Program-made: the position numbers and the translations under genes
Shown here: one piece after another, positions 23,249 through 34,308 of the stretch
Layout of the letters: each line of letters opens with the position of its first letter
Numbering within the stretch: the stretch's first letter is position 1
Notes under the pieces: generated by a model
Database searches by the model: none
Told to the model about the DNA's origin: nothing
What the model saw: the letters and a program-made list of their open reading frames with translations, nothing else
Origin: Gloeophyllum trabeum ATCC 11539
Lineage: Eukaryota; Basidiomycota; Agaricomycetes; Gloeophyllales; Gloeophyllaceae
Assembly: GCF_000344685.1 (NCBI RefSeq)
Contig: NW_006920421.1
Location: forward strand, 575,858 to 639,857
DNA: 64,000 nt
Reading direction: 5' to 3'

Positions 23249-25820
23249 TCATACAGAAATTCCGACTGCGGCATGTCGAGCTACAACCTGAACATCAAAA
23301 CAGGTCCCAGAGCTAAATGCCGGCGAGGATATTCCCCGACATTCATTTACTTTGCGCAGTACGCTCTTGCGCTCTTCTTTACCACGCGCAGCCTCGAGTT
23401 CAGCCGCAGACGGTGGCGCAGCATGCACCACAAACAAGCGGTCCGATAAGTCCGCGAGCTGTACTACCCGCAAGTAATTCGCGCCCGGCTGAATAAATGG
23501 AGAAGCGTCCAATGGTGGACTGCCCTCACCCTGAATCGCAAGTGTCAATTTCAGATGGCACTGAGTCACAGTGAGCTGCACCTACCATACTATCGGCAAA
23601 CCACATCTGTTCCCCCTCACGCCCGACGTTGACGTCAACAATGAGTGTCCCTGGCGTTGGCCACGCCGTAGGGACGCTTGCCATGACCTTCGTGATGTCC
23701 TCGGCACTGGCTTGCGGGCCCATTCGTTGTAGCACGGCCTCCACCAATGCCTTTGGTAGGCAATGCACGCGTACAGATACGTGGAACGCGTCCGGGCTGA
23801 TGATGCAAATAATTAGAAGTTCGCACAAGCACCCCGAGGCGTGTTAACGACTTACTCGAATGTGTCTTGGCGTCGAGCCCACCGAGCCGCTGCGGCGGCA
23901 ATCTCGGGCGGCACGATGAAGGAACAGTCTAGCACACTTGAATGTGGTGCCCCTAGTTTCACAAACCAGAGTCCTGGGACGCCGCATGTGGGCGGAGGCG
24001 GAGCGATGGGGGTCGCGTCTGGCGTGAGTGGAGGCGTACTAATCATACTTAGCGGTACTGGTGAAGGCTGGCTTGGAGTTTCGTAATATGTAGGATCGGG
24101 GTCTGTTTGCAGGACGTCAGGATTAGTGGGAACCACTGTGGCTACTGGCAATTCAGACGGTGGCGAACGCGATCGGTTGTCAGTCTGGGACGGTTGTGGC
24201 TCGTCCAAATTAGGTGAGGGCAAGTTCGGATCGTAATAATCCTCCATGTCAGCCTGAGCACGCACCCATCGTTCGGGTGTGTGGGCTGGGACCACCTCTT
24301 CGATAGCAGACGAGGTGTTCGGAGCTGCCACTTCTGTGGTCTCGTTCCTCGGTTTGGGGGACTCAGGACGAGGTTTCGGAGCTGCCACCGCGACGAGTGT
24401 GGCGTCGCTGTCTTCCGTGCGGTTCGTCCTCTTCCTCGGACGCTCCTCTTCTTCTTCTTCTCCCGATTCTTCGAGAGGCCTCTTGGTGCCAATGGTGACC
24501 ACCGCGGATGCCATATCCCGGAACTCCTCAGCGTCAAGCCGCCTCTGCCTGTTTCCTACTTGGCGGGCCACGACCTTGGCTTTGCGCACGAAGTCCTGGC
24601 AGTGCTCATTGACGAGTGACTCCACGTGCGCCGAGTTGAACGTCGCGTCGGGATTTTGACGTTGGGCGTTGAATACGACTAAGTCGAGTAGACGCTCGCG
24701 GAACTGGTGGAGAGAAGGGGGGTTGGTGGGTTCGGCCGCATGGGGTGCGATGCCAGGTACGGGTTCTTCCATGGTAGACGGCTTTATGGATTCCTTCGCC
24801 GAGGAGTCCTGCATACTAGCAGAGTGATCTGGTCTTGTAGCTGGGGTAGGAGGTGCGGGAAAAGGTACAGATTCTTCCATGTTAGAGAGCTGCTGGGGAT
24901 TCTCAGCTGAGAAGTCTCGTATATTAGAACACGGAGTTGGTCTCGCAGCAGGGGAATTGGCTGTCAGTGGAGCTTCGCTCACGTTTGTACGGACGTTGGA
25001 TAAGAGGCCGTCCGTACTGGAATTCGTAGCTAAGGGATTGGGCACAGTAGGAGCGTCGCTCGCGGCTGGACGGTCGTTGGACGAAGAGGCAATGCTATCA
25101 GCCGCAGAAGACGATCGACTGGCGGATGCCTGGTTTTCCAGAATCTCTGCGGCTTCCTGTGATTGGGGGACTTGTGCTCCACGCTCAGAGTGTGGCGGAG
25201 CCTGTACGTCCTCTACGGTTGTTGGGACTGGTACATGGATAGGCGTCCGCTCAGGCGAGGGGGAGTGACCGGCTTCATCCACAGCATTCAAATGGGAGTC
25301 CTCCGCCATACCCTCTTCCTCATCATCATCTATCTCGTACACCACGGGCTGTACGTGGACAGAATTATTTCAATATCATCCTTTCGAATGCCATACAAGC
25401 GAAGTCGCGCACCTCGCGCACCTGCCCCGCCTCCGAGCCCCCCTCTTCTTCAGAATCCGACTCTATAGTCAGGTCAATGACTTCCACAGGCTCAGCCTTT
25501 ACCTCCTTCAGCACCGGCTGCGCTTCCGCCTCCTTCTCGTCGCCCTTCCCCTTCTGCGGCTTCGGCGCCCAATTCGGGCCTGGCCTCCATTCCCGCAGGG
25601 GTTCCGGTATCTCAGGCTCCTGCTCTTCCACCTTCATGCCGATCCTGTACAATAGGGGAACATGCGGCGGCGCGATGCGGCTGAGCAGCGAGTTGTCTCC
25701 CGTGGGGGAATTTGGCGGTTCTTCATCGTGGTAAGGTGGCATGTATGGACGCCGCCTTGGGTAGGCCGATTGCGGCGAGCGGGAGTAATACGGGCGAGAG
25801 CGGTCCAATTCGTACGCCAT
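23249..25820 (-). CDS. Disordered basidiomycete protein with a C-terminal beta-type module
   Basis: Function unknown. Exons: 25413-25820, 23856-25348, 23586-23796, 23249-23530 (797 residues, in frame; the first donor could also be at 25421). The N-terminus is Arg/Tyr/Pro-rich, then VIDLTIESDSEEE, an acidic SUMO-interacting-motif-like run. A long Ser/Pro/Thr disordered part follows, with nuclear-type basic clusters (KRPLEE, RPRKRTNR). The ordered C-terminal module runs: VRVHCLPKALVEAV, VPTAWPTPGTLIVDVNVGREG, then ASPFIQPGANYLRVVQLADLSDRLFVVHAAPPS. The same arrangement occurs at the end of the 38.6-44.3 kb gene. No MIZ/SP-RING finger is visible, so a SUMO-ligase label is not justified. Confidence 0.8.
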
Positions 25821-26202
25821 AGCTCTGAGAGTCAATCTTATGAACGCAGAGTGTTATACATGAATGTTGCACGAAAGAGCAGGGCGTCTGTGAACACTGA
25901 GGATGAAGTGAGACTTCACAGCTTTCAAAGCACACCGTACACGCGCTGGGGATAAAAAGGCAGACAGAGTAGACGCCGCGAGCCTGTGGGTGGCCACATA
26001 AAATTATATCTTGACCGGAACTATCATTCTGCGTGATACAGCTTGTCATGTGTATGATGCTTTGAGTTGCATACATAGCAATTGCAGAGATTAATGGCGC
26101 TATAGATATTGCAGTACCCGAAGTAACAAGAGATGATTCCAATTTGGACAATAAATAAAGATGTTTCTAGTATTAATGATGTGTCGGCATGCTAAGTTAT
26201 GT
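25821..26202. other. Intergenic, nothing recognised
   Basis: 382 bases upstream of the 797-residue gene and downstream of the cytochrome b5 gene, both on the minus strand. It is AT-rich near 26140-26170. No further feature seen. Confidence 0.45.
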
Positions 26203-27009
26203 CTATAACGGCTCCGAGGTCAGAAAGCCGACCATACAGCTGTCCAGCATGAAGTCCGCATTGACCCATGCGTGTGTGAGCACTAGTATCTTCATGAGTG
26301 AACTGAAGAATACGAAGCATAGGCGTAGACTCACTGAACAACTTCGTGCCATCCCGACCAGCCACTCTCATCAGCTCCTTCTCGCCACCAGGATGGAACG
26401 GCAGGTAACGCGTGATATTGTACACCTTCCCATTAATCGCCGTCCACGCATCGTCTAGCTTGTTGTGCTTCTTTAACTCAGACGGCGGGACTCGGAGGAG
26501 CATATCAACACCCTGTCGCACGCCGTAAGCCCCAGCTTCGCAAGCAAATGCAGGTGACGCACCCGCAAGTTCTGCCCGGAAGACTTGAGCTTCGCCCAGT
26601 CAAGGGGGCCATACCCAGGCGCGAGCGCCACCTTTTCCCGCTTGCTCGACGGCCTCACGGGCGGCTTCGTCGTGCTCGGTGGGAGCGCGAGCAGATTGCT
26701 CCCAGACGACTTGGGTGCAGAGAGCCCCGGATTCCGGCTCGCCAGCGAGGGCTGAGGCGGGGGTGGCATCAGCTCGGTATCTGTGAGGATCCGCGGTACA
26801 GACGATGGTCCTGCACGCTGAGCGCTCGAGAGAGCGGGGAACGCAGGCGGCTGGTCGTCGTCAGAGTGTTCATCTTTGACCGTTTCGTCATCAGAATCGT
26901 CCTGGGGCTCGACGACCTCCACTGAGGGTGTAGGTTCGGGAGCTGGTGCAGGCGGCGCTGGCGACATTGACAGGCCCGACCACAACCAATTACGCAGCGA
27001 AGAAGTCAT
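26203..27009 (-). CDS. Cytochrome b5 heme-binding protein (Irc21-like)
   Basis: Heme electron carrier of the cytochrome b5 fold. Exons: 26563-27009, 26335-26512, 26203-26282 (234 residues). The N-terminal 110 residues are Pro-rich and acidic and probably disordered. Then PGYGPLDWAKLKSSGQNLRG, a lead-in shared with yeast Irc21-type proteins, and the b5 core: DDAWTAINGKVYNITRYLPFHPGGEKELM, with axial His about 189 in HPGG. The second axial His (about 212) is in THAWVNADFMLD, reached only after splicing the last intron. No membrane anchor is visible, so it is probably soluble. Irc21-type proteins are linked to genome maintenance and sterol or drug phenotypes in yeast; the role here is inference. 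Confidence 0.88.
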
Positions 27010-27266
27010 CTTTACTGTCCACTTCTGTTCTCCACAGGTTCAGCAAGGAGTCGCGGCAAGACTGGAAGTCAGACAGGCAGCAGGGCAGAACAAGGTAGAG
27101 AGACAAGTATAGTTGTACATGTTGCAAGTGAGTCAGAATAGGCGCCGGCATGGCCATTACAAACGAGTTCTGAGCATGCACAGGCCTCATACTTTACTCC
27201 TCAAACTTCGGTGGAAATGCAAAAAGCAAATTATGTTGAGCCTAACTAACTCAAGTTAAGCAAAAG

Positions 27267-27346
27267 TGTCTCGACCCAGGATCGAACTGGGAACCTTGCG
27301 TGGCCACAATGTGAGACGCAAATCATAACCATTAGACCATCGAGAC
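27267..27346 (-). tRNA. tRNA-Val (anticodon CAC) with a 7-base intron
   Basis: The minus-strand sequence folds as a cloverleaf. The acceptor stem GTCTCGA (27340-27346) pairs with TCGAGAC (27268-27274), with discriminator A at 27267. The T arm CCCAG-TTCGATC-CTGGG is perfect. The anticodon stem TGCGT pairs with ACGCA. The loop between is CTCACA, 7 bases (TTGTGGC), then C, so U33 precedes anticodon CAC and the intron sits at the usual place after position 37. Removing it leaves 73 bases. A tRNA-Glu(CTC) reading is possible but breaks the U33 rule with the best stem. Confidence 0.85.
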
Positions 27347-27473
27347 GATATGAGAATCACCTCTGTGAGGTCTATATTGCCTAATGTCCTCTCCTGGAGG
27401 GACATGTACGTGAAATAGCAATATATCTGCACTGCACCACTAGCCCGGAGCAAGGTCCGAATCGCCCACAATC

Positions 27474-28727
27474 TCACCACCATACCACACCTTTCATCAA
27501 CCTTCGACCCGTTCTGACAACCTTCGCGCTTCTCACTTCCCCACCCAGAGTCATATCCGCACCAACATCCACCGTCCCACCGGGATGGCGGATAGTCAGA
27601 AGATCCCTCGGACCCCTGCGCGACTCCTGCACAATGTCCCAGGCTAAAGTGCCCTTCACTTTCGCTGCGACGCCTAAGCAGAGGCCCAGGGTCATTGGGA
27701 CGGCTTTGTGCAGGACGCCCATGGAGTAAGCATGAACAACAATGTCAGCTTCTAAGTCGTCCGCCTCGGGGCGACTGAGAATAGCGATTTTCGGTTGAGC
27801 TTGGGCGGATGGATCCAATCCCATGTGCCTGGCGCCTTCTTGCCTGATGATCTCGATGAGTTTCGAGACGGGGGGTTCATCGTAGTTGACTGAATCCTCG
27901 TCATGGATATCCAGAGCTGTCCGTAAGTCTTCCAACGGAATGAATACAGTAGGATTTGTGGCGTCGACTAAGGATGCCCGCACCCTCCCTTTCGAGCCTG
28001 GCTCAGAAGCGGGTACCTGGACAGTATCGACAGGATTGCCAGTCGGAAGGAGTTTCCCTGTCCTGGCACCGCTAGGCGAAACAAAGTCCAGAGTGATTTG
28101 CGAAGCCCGTCCAGGAACTCCAGCTACAGTGGCCTGCGGAAGATCCAGGACGGGGATCAACCCCTCCCGAGTGACAGGGAATGAAGAATCGATGCGCTTC
28201 CCCGTATTAGTATTGAAAGATCGGATGGTGGCGATAGAATGCCCGCCGGGCCCATCCTGGACCAGCTTCGGTGTGCATAGCCCCTCGTCTACAGCGAAGA
28301 CGCCAATCATACTGGAAAGGTTCCCGCAGTTCCCCGAATAGTCGACCGTGGCGTCCCGGATGCCAATCTGCGCGAATGTATATTCGACATCGATATCGGG
28401 CGTAGAATGGGTGGGGCGCCCGACGACGCAGATTTTGGACAGGCTTGATACGCCCCCACCCATCCCATTCAGCTGACGGCCGTGCTGCGGGTCTGGGGAG
28501 CCCATTATACCCAGGACGATGTGATCCCATTCAGACTTGTCCACGGGCAAGTCAGCGCGGTTCAAGTAGATGCCTTTGGAGGTGCCGCCCCGCAGGAATG
28601 TGGCAGCTATCGGGTTGCGCGGTGTGCCTGCGTGACTCGAAAGCGCGCGCCGGCACAGTCCAGAGAAACGCGTCCTCCAGACAATAGGCATAGGCATCGT
28701 TATAGACGAAGAATGAGCCCGGTACAA
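27474..28727 (-). CDS. PrpF-family isomerase
   Basis: PrpF proteins (diaminopimelate-epimerase fold) isomerise aconitate-type acids; in bacteria PrpF works with AcnD in the methylcitrate route of propionate breakdown. Single exon, 417 residues, the usual PrpF length plus about 40. Motifs: AATFLRGGTSKGIYLNRADLP near the start of the fold, GRQLNGMGGGVSSLSKICVV, VDYSGNCGNLSSMIGVFAVDEG (the conserved NCGN), GRASQITLDFVSPSGARTG and IRHPGGTVDVGAD. The N-terminal extension is rich in Arg and Ser with few acids (RTRFSGLCRRALSSHAG), which suggests mitochondrial import. Fungi normally use Prp-type aconitase steps there, so the exact substrate is uncertain. Confidence 0.9.
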   Translation of the reverse strand: MYRAHSSSITMPMPIVWRTRFSGLCRRALSSHAGTPRNPIAATFLRGGTSKGIYLNRADLPVDKSEWDHIVLGIMGSPDPQHGRQLNGMGGGVSSLSKICVVGRPTHSTPDIDVEYTFAQIGIRDATVDYSGNCGNLSSMIGVFAVDEGLCTPKLVQDGPGGHSIATIRSFNTNTGKRIDSSFPVTREGLIPVLDLPQATVAGVPGRASQITLDFVSPSGARTGKLLPTGNPVDTVQVPASEPGSKGRVRASLVDATNPTVFIPLEDLRTALDIHDEDSVNYDEPPVSKLIEIIRQEGARHMGLDPSAQAQPKIAILSRPEADDLEADIVVHAYSMGVLHKAVPMTLGLCLGVAAKVKGTLAWDIVQESRRGPRDLLTIRHPGGTVDVGADMTLGGEVRSAKVVRTGRRLMKGVVWW

Positions 28728-29688
28728 GGCCCGTATAGAGGACCCGAGTGCTCAGGGAAGTCGGGAAGATGAGCGTATCTGGAAGGTCCTGCTGCCCATG
28801 ATCACATGAACATTCTACCGCGTCTCTTCGCCGACCATATCCCGGAGCTCGACTTGAAAGTTTCAGGACTCACAAAATGTCAGTGCCAGCGAAGAACGCT
28901 ATGCATTGGCAGTGCAAGAATGTAGAGTCAGACCGGACAGTTGGCCATGGTGCCAGGAGGAGGTCGAATGTATTATAGTATTGTAGCACTAGGACCCCAG
29001 ACATCTCACCGAGTCTCTCTCGTATCGCGCGAGTTAACCATATAACTTCAGACTCTGCTTATTGAATTATTCCTCTGGTACTGTAAGAACACAACACGCA
29101 TGATCGAGTAATCTAACCCTGAAGGTTAACCCATCCTCGATACATCAAGCCCCAGTAAGTCTAGGACAATACTTACCTCCCATTAATTCAGTCTCATTGA
29201 ACCAGTAAGAGAACACCGTGCACTATTTAGCTACCGCTTCTTATGCGGTTGAGCATACTGTAAAGCGCAGGAGCTTACGACCTTTACTTACCAAAGGCGC
29301 AACGCCACATCCACGAGATGTTGCCCATGTATGGAGTGGTAATTACTCCTTTTGGATCCATGATCCCACTGTACGACTCATCGCATGCCTTTGCTGCATT
29401 GTTGAGCCCCATTTTCTACCTATAGTAAGCACTTGACTACTCGAATTACACACCCACATCCTCATCCACAGCAAACCGTACCGTTCGCTGCAGAATCACC
29501 AATTCTCTGGCTCCTTTCGGAATTTCTACATGCCACCGGGTGAACTACCATGGGATAAGACTCAAGACCGTCTGGAGTACTAACCACGATAGACGCAGTC
29601 TCCCCGCTTTCGTCCTGCTCAATTTCAGCCTCATATGGCTGATCACAGGCGAAAAATGCTAGGGCGAGCTATCCCGGGTCCCCAGGGC

Positions 29689-29710
29689 ACGCGTACCAAT
29701 GCGGACGCGT
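29689..29710. promoter_or_regulatory. Two ACGCGT elements (MBF-type)
   Basis: ACGCGT occurs at 29689-29694 and 29705-29710, spaced 16 bases start to start, about 260 bases before the ATG at 29967. ACGCGT is the MluI cell-cycle box bound by MBF in yeasts. Two further copies lie at 29958-29963 and 30168-30173. Confidence 0.55.
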
Positions 29711-29957
29711 TTTTATATTCGATCGCACACTTTACCCGAGCGGGCGGGAACCCGGAGAACCTCCGAGAACGGCCGAATGCGGAAAGCGGTTCGGCGGAGA
29801 AGAGTGCCGAACCGGAACGCGCGACTTGACGCGCTTTGAGGGGGTTGCTGATACACCCGTCCGCGTCGTCTCACACGTCGAACGCGACCGCCAGGCAACG
29901 CCGTCCCCGTTCTTGCGCTCGTTGGCGACCGACATACTACTCCCGACGACGAACACG

Positions 29958-29963
29958 ACGCGT
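29958..29963. promoter_or_regulatory. ACGCGT element next to start codon
   Basis: The element ends three bases before the ATG at 29967, so it lies in the 5' leader. It is part of the local cluster. Confidence 0.4.
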
Positions 29964-29966
29964 CCC

Positions 29967-31763
29967 ATGGCGTCGCCCTCATCCTCCGCTACTACCCAAT
30001 CACCACCCCTGGCCTATCTTGAGGCGGGCCCTGTGCCCTCTGCCACATCGGAGGGCTCTACTGTCGACGATGCCGAAGCTGAGGACCGGAATAGTGCTAT
30101 CACGAAATTTATTGCGCGGGCGGAAATATCCAAGGTGAGTATTTCCTATCCGTATATTGGCGAGGCGACGCGTCTCTGCGCGTCGTGGCGTCCGTGAGGA
30201 GGGGAGGGATCCGTCGTAGAAGAGCGAGCCAGACAATTTGAAGAGAATTTTCTCAGTCTTACTTGCCAACATTCCATTTGTGTCTTGCCGATCACTAATC
30301 GTTTTTATGCTCTACAGCTCACATTTGACCTACGCTCTCGTCTTGCGTACGCTTCGTACAAGGCTAGTAACCGCGTATCACACCTACCCATCCATGATCT
30401 TGAAGTAAAGACACAAGCGGCGTCTTACGCGCGATCTGTCCCCTCCAAGCGGAAGGTGACTACATTCACCCATAATTCTGCGCCTCAGACCCCTAGATCC
30501 CTCGCAATGTCGACGCCACGCCCCGGGCAGATGGCACCCCCGCCTCCAGTGACACGCACGTCGTCGTCCGGTCAGGGCGGATCCGCTAACAGCGGACACA
30601 GCTTATTCGCAGCGCTCCTTGGCGCGCCTCTGCCGAAGCACGCCAGGACCATCCGCAACCCGAGTGCGCCCCCTGCGCCTGTGGCGTCGCGCGCGCCGAG
30701 CGTCCGCAAAGCCGCTGCCCCGCGCACGCGCACGCACAGTCACCCCGACATCAAACGGTCGCGGCACCACCGAGGTAGGAGCAAGGAGAGACACACCCAC
30801 AAGGGCAAGGGCAAGGAGAAGGAGCGGGGCGCGGGCGATGACTCCGCGAGCGTCTCGACCACGATGGACGACCCAGATCTCACGAACGCCGCGCAGACGC
30901 TAGCGTCGTTCCTGCGCGCGTCGGTGTCGACGAGCGCCGCGTCGCCCCGCTCCAGCTTCTCCGCTGCCTCTGACGCGTCGATTCCGCAGTACGCACAGAG
31001 CTCGGCGCGGACGACCACCGAGGCTGCCACGGCGGGGTCGTCCGCGACGGAACACCCCCTGACGCCCCCGCCGTCCCAGACGTCCCCTCCACCCCCTGCT
31101 GATACTCCGAAGAGACCGGCGCCGACTGATAAGGAGGCCGCCGAGTACATGCTCATCCTCGCGACCTCGCCGTCACCCGTGCGTGCCAGGCCGCAGGCGA
31201 GCCGAGAGGCGCTGCATCGAGCGTCGTTTGGCGAGCTCGGCGGCGGCGGTTCGCGCGCGATACATTTTTCGGGCTCCCAAGCAAGTGCAGAGGGCGCCCC
31301 GAGCGAGAATGCAAGGAGGGGCAAGGCGTTGACGAAAAATGGCAGCTTCTCCGACACGATTCCTGTGATTGCGCCCGCGGAGACGCAGTCGCAGTCCACG
31401 GACGGCGGTAGCAGCCAGATCCCAAGCGAACAGGACGCTCGTCCAGGTAATGCGTTGACCCCGGCGAGCCTGCTGCCGCCGCCGCCGCCGTCCCCGCACC
31501 CGCGGTCGTCGTCTTCGCTGTCGATATTCCCGTCCGACCCCAGGCAGTACCAGCACGCCCCGCCCACCCCTGGTAATTTCAATATGCACGAGTTTGTGAA
31601 CATGTCGCCGTCGCCGCGGACGCCAATGAAGGCGCTGGAGACGAAACCTGTCCCGCCTGGTCCGCGGCCGGCGAAGAAGCTGTTCGAACAGGAGAGCCGC
31701 GATAGCGGCGGGCATAGTGCGCCCCTCGGGGGTGCGCTCGCGGCGGGGTTCATGCCGAGTTGA
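29967..31763 (+). CDS. Candidate Whi5/Nrm1-like G1/S transcription repressor
   Basis: Exons 29967-30134 and 30318-31763 give 537 residues. The only ordered piece is KLTFDLRSRLAYASYKASN across the splice. This fits the short Whi5/Nrm1 (GTB) motif, an amphipathic LxxRLxxAxxK helix that contacts SBF/MBF. Other shared features: EAAEYMLILATSPSPVRARP and NFNMHEFVNMSPSPRTPMK. The rest is Ser/Pro-rich with many SP/TP sites that a cyclin-dependent kinase could use, and a basic stretch (DIKRSRHHRGRSKERH) that may direct it to the nucleus. The gene is preceded by ACGCGT elements, as expected for an MBF-regulated repressor such as Nrm1. The family call is inference; the alternative is an unrelated disordered protein. 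Confidence 0.7.
30168..30173. promoter_or_regulatory. ACGCGT element in intron 1
   Basis: A fourth ACGCGT, inside the first intron of the Whi5/Nrm1-like gene. Confidence 0.3.
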
Positions 31764-32554
31764 CGGACGCGGCCGAGGAGAGAGCGTTCCGACGTTTCCC
31801 TGAAGCAACCATAGAAGTCTTGAAAGCCTATTTAATGCTCGCATCTACTTTGACGAGGACCATGTCAAGATTAATTTTATTCGCATGCAAGGACTATGGT
31901 GAATGGACTCTGTTGTACGACACCTCCGCCAAGCAAGCACAAGTCCGATCAAACTTGTTGTAGCCTCAACGTCAAGGCCTCGCATTGTTATCTATCTATT
32001 CGATTGGCAGGTCAAGTCACTTCTTGCGCTATCCGCTCTATGGACCATGAACGGCCAGGATCCTGTTTGTTTCTATCTTCAACTGTCATATAAGTATGGA
32101 GGAGGAGAGAGAATTTTGTCTGTCTATCTTTGTAATATTAGCTTGCTTCCTTGTTCCCGACCCAACCCAACCCAATCCCTGCCTACCCCCATGTGTGTTC
32201 CCCATGTCCATACTTGCTTTCGCATATGTTATTTTATTTTTGCCAAACACGTTTCCACTTCATGATTGGAGTTCTCTGTACATGTGCATGCTCTCGACGC
32301 GATTGTGGCGCAAGCACGTGACCTTACCCCCGACGCGCCTCGACTTTCATTAGAATTGACACGTAGAACAGTGCAGTCTGCTTCCATTCAACGGCATTTA
32401 CATGCCCTCGAAGGACTTGATGCATGCTGAGGCCTGCTGTCTTGAATTTGAAAATAATACTGCAAGCGGCGTCTGTTGAAGACTACAAGCGAAAGACTCT
32501 GAATCAGAGCCGGACATTTAACGACTATTTTACGAAATTAACGTGCTCTATATC
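31764..32554. other. Intergenic, nothing recognised
   Basis: 791 bases between two plus-strand genes. AT-rich with pyrimidine runs near 32150-32270. It probably contains the 3' UTR of the first gene and the promoter of the second. Confidence 0.45.
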
Positions 32555-33414
32555 ATGACTTACAACAATCCTGCTTTCCCGGTTTTCGTCTTGACATTTG
32601 GATCTTTTGTGCTACTGTAAGTCATCAGTCCGAGTCGATATCCCATAACAATACCTTCTGATACATGGTGTTAGCATCCTGATTACATTTTCGGTGCCGT
32701 TCGTATCGTCATTCTATTTCCTGCACTCCTCCATCGCGGGGGGAGTCAGGTTCGGCCTCTGGGGCTGGTGTCTCGACGATGACACGCTCTGCATTAGCCC
32801 GGTAAAGTGAGAATATAGTTTGTGTCAGTGCACCTGTTCGTGAAGATTTCTAACTTGAACATCCTTGGCTCGTAGACTAGGCTTCGACTGGAACCCTCAG
32901 ATCGTCCATGGGCTAACTTACCTTCTCGTATTCTACCCTATCTGTGCGTACCCTTCTTTCCCTTGTGCCCCAATCAGCGCCATGAACCTGGCACTCGCTG
33001 CACTTATTATAGCGGCTATCTTCGCATTCTTCGCCACGCTTGCGCTGATCCCGCTGCTCTGCACGCGCGCGATACGGCTGCACAGTTTCCCTATATACTC
33101 ATTGCTCATGGTCGCCGCAGCCTTCACGGCGTTTCTTGCGTTCATCTGTATGATCGCATTGTTCGTCATTGCGATGAACCGCTTTCACGCGGCAGGGTAT
33201 GCTGCACGCCTTGGTCCTGCGGTAAGTATCGCTTTCTCATTGCTTGGGTGGTGCGTGGGACGTGCTGATGAGAGCTGATACATAGGTCTGGATGTCGCTG
33301 GTGGCGACGATCATACTGATAGTTATGAGTTTTAACTCGGGGTGTGGCACGCTGCTGGGCGAGAGCTTTGCAGCGCGACCGTCGCGGTATCCGTACGCGG
33401 AGTCTGTGGCATAA
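32555..33414 (+). CDS. SUR7/PalI-type four-helix membrane protein
   Basis: PalI/Rim9 proteins help the ambient-pH sensor reach the plasma membrane; related SUR7 proteins mark eisosomes. Exons 32555-32616, 32675-32806, 32876-33221, 33286-33414 give 222 residues. Helix 1 is PVFVLTFGSFVLLLILITFS. The extracellular loop GVRFGLWGWCLDDDTLCI matches the family GxWGxC-C signature. Three further helices follow: MNLALAALIIAAIFAFFATL, SLLMVAAAFTAFLAFICMIALFVI and VWMSLVATIILIVMSF. The C-terminus is short and lacks the long cytosolic tail of PalI, closer to Rim9/Dcv1 size. The second intron uses the donor GTGAGA at 32807; the GTAAAG just before it would shift the frame. Confidence 0.85.
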
Positions 33415-34308
33415 GGTTTGCTTGGCTCGACCCAGTCAGTAATCATGTTGGTCAATGGGATGATACAACCACGGGTTACACTGATCGTCGCTGGACACCA
33501 ATGCTGGACCACGAGACATTCAACAGTTGACGTACCGGCCCGGAGCTGCGGTGCAAGTCTGATTGGTTGTACAAACACTCGCCGGGACTGAGACCCTTCC
33601 CTGATCCTTGCCCTGTGAATGGGACGGTCCCGACTGGCAAGAATTCGAATCAAACGTTGAGTATCTGTCAATGATGCATCTGATGACCAGAACGCTGGTC
33701 GATATAGCGGTACTATTCCCAGCGATCAGAAGCAGAACTCTACTATTTTCGTAGCAGGATCGGCGGGCAGCTGATTGCCACATATGCGGGATCTGTGAGT
33801 ATGTATAAGTTATAACGCCAGTTCGCAGCCAGTGCACATGTGAGGGGGCAGCCACTACTTCAGTTAAGACTGTCTTCTGGGAGAACACCGACATATATAC
33901 GCACTGCGTACGCGTTCCGGTCCGCTACGAGCGCACAAATAGCAGCGGTTTAGCCAACAAGAAAGTTATAGTGAGTTCGAGATTTCCAGGAGTGGGAGCT
34001 GTGGCAACAAACTTAGAACGCCCACCCCACCACTTCATATCCCAAGAGCTCGTCATATCACTACTTCGCAATTTCGACGGCGTTCCACTTCCCCTGCCCC
34101 CTGAGCCTAATCTTGGCATCACGGTAAGCGTTCTACTCGAGCGGGTCCGGAGACGCGCTAAATTGCACGCACACCGATTAGAGGCCAGCTGACCCCGCAC
34201 GATTCTGCCGGGGGGCCGGGGCAACTGGCTCTCTGGCTTTAAAATGGAGAGCTTGCCCCGTCCTCAACTGCTTTCGCTTTCGCTCTCGACGTCGTAGCCT
34301 GAGCAGCC
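33415..34308. other. Intergenic, nothing recognised
   Basis: 894 bases between the PalI-like gene and the transporter. A short frame at 33971-34192 has no motif. TTTAAA near 34236 could be a weak TATA element of the transporter. Confidence 0.45.

Larger units (their letters stand above)
28728..29966. other. Intergenic with candidate promoter of the Whi5/Nrm1-like gene
   Basis: 1.24 kb between divergent genes. The distal part (28728-29640) shows nothing recognisable. The proximal part holds three ACGCGT elements, described separately. Confidence 0.5.

Noticed and set aside
23249..25820. SUMO ligase (PIAS-like) annotation
   Set aside because: There is a SUMO-interaction-like acidic stretch but no MIZ/SP-RING zinc finger.
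27267..27346. tRNA-Glu (CTC) instead of tRNA-Val (CAC)
   Set aside because: With the best anticodon stem (TGCGT/ACGCA) the base before the anticodon is T only for CAC; the CTC reading needs a weaker stem and a longer intron.
33925..34224. Short open frames on both strands upstream of the transporter
   Set aside because: No conserved motif, and the frames overlap each other on opposite strands; likely chance.
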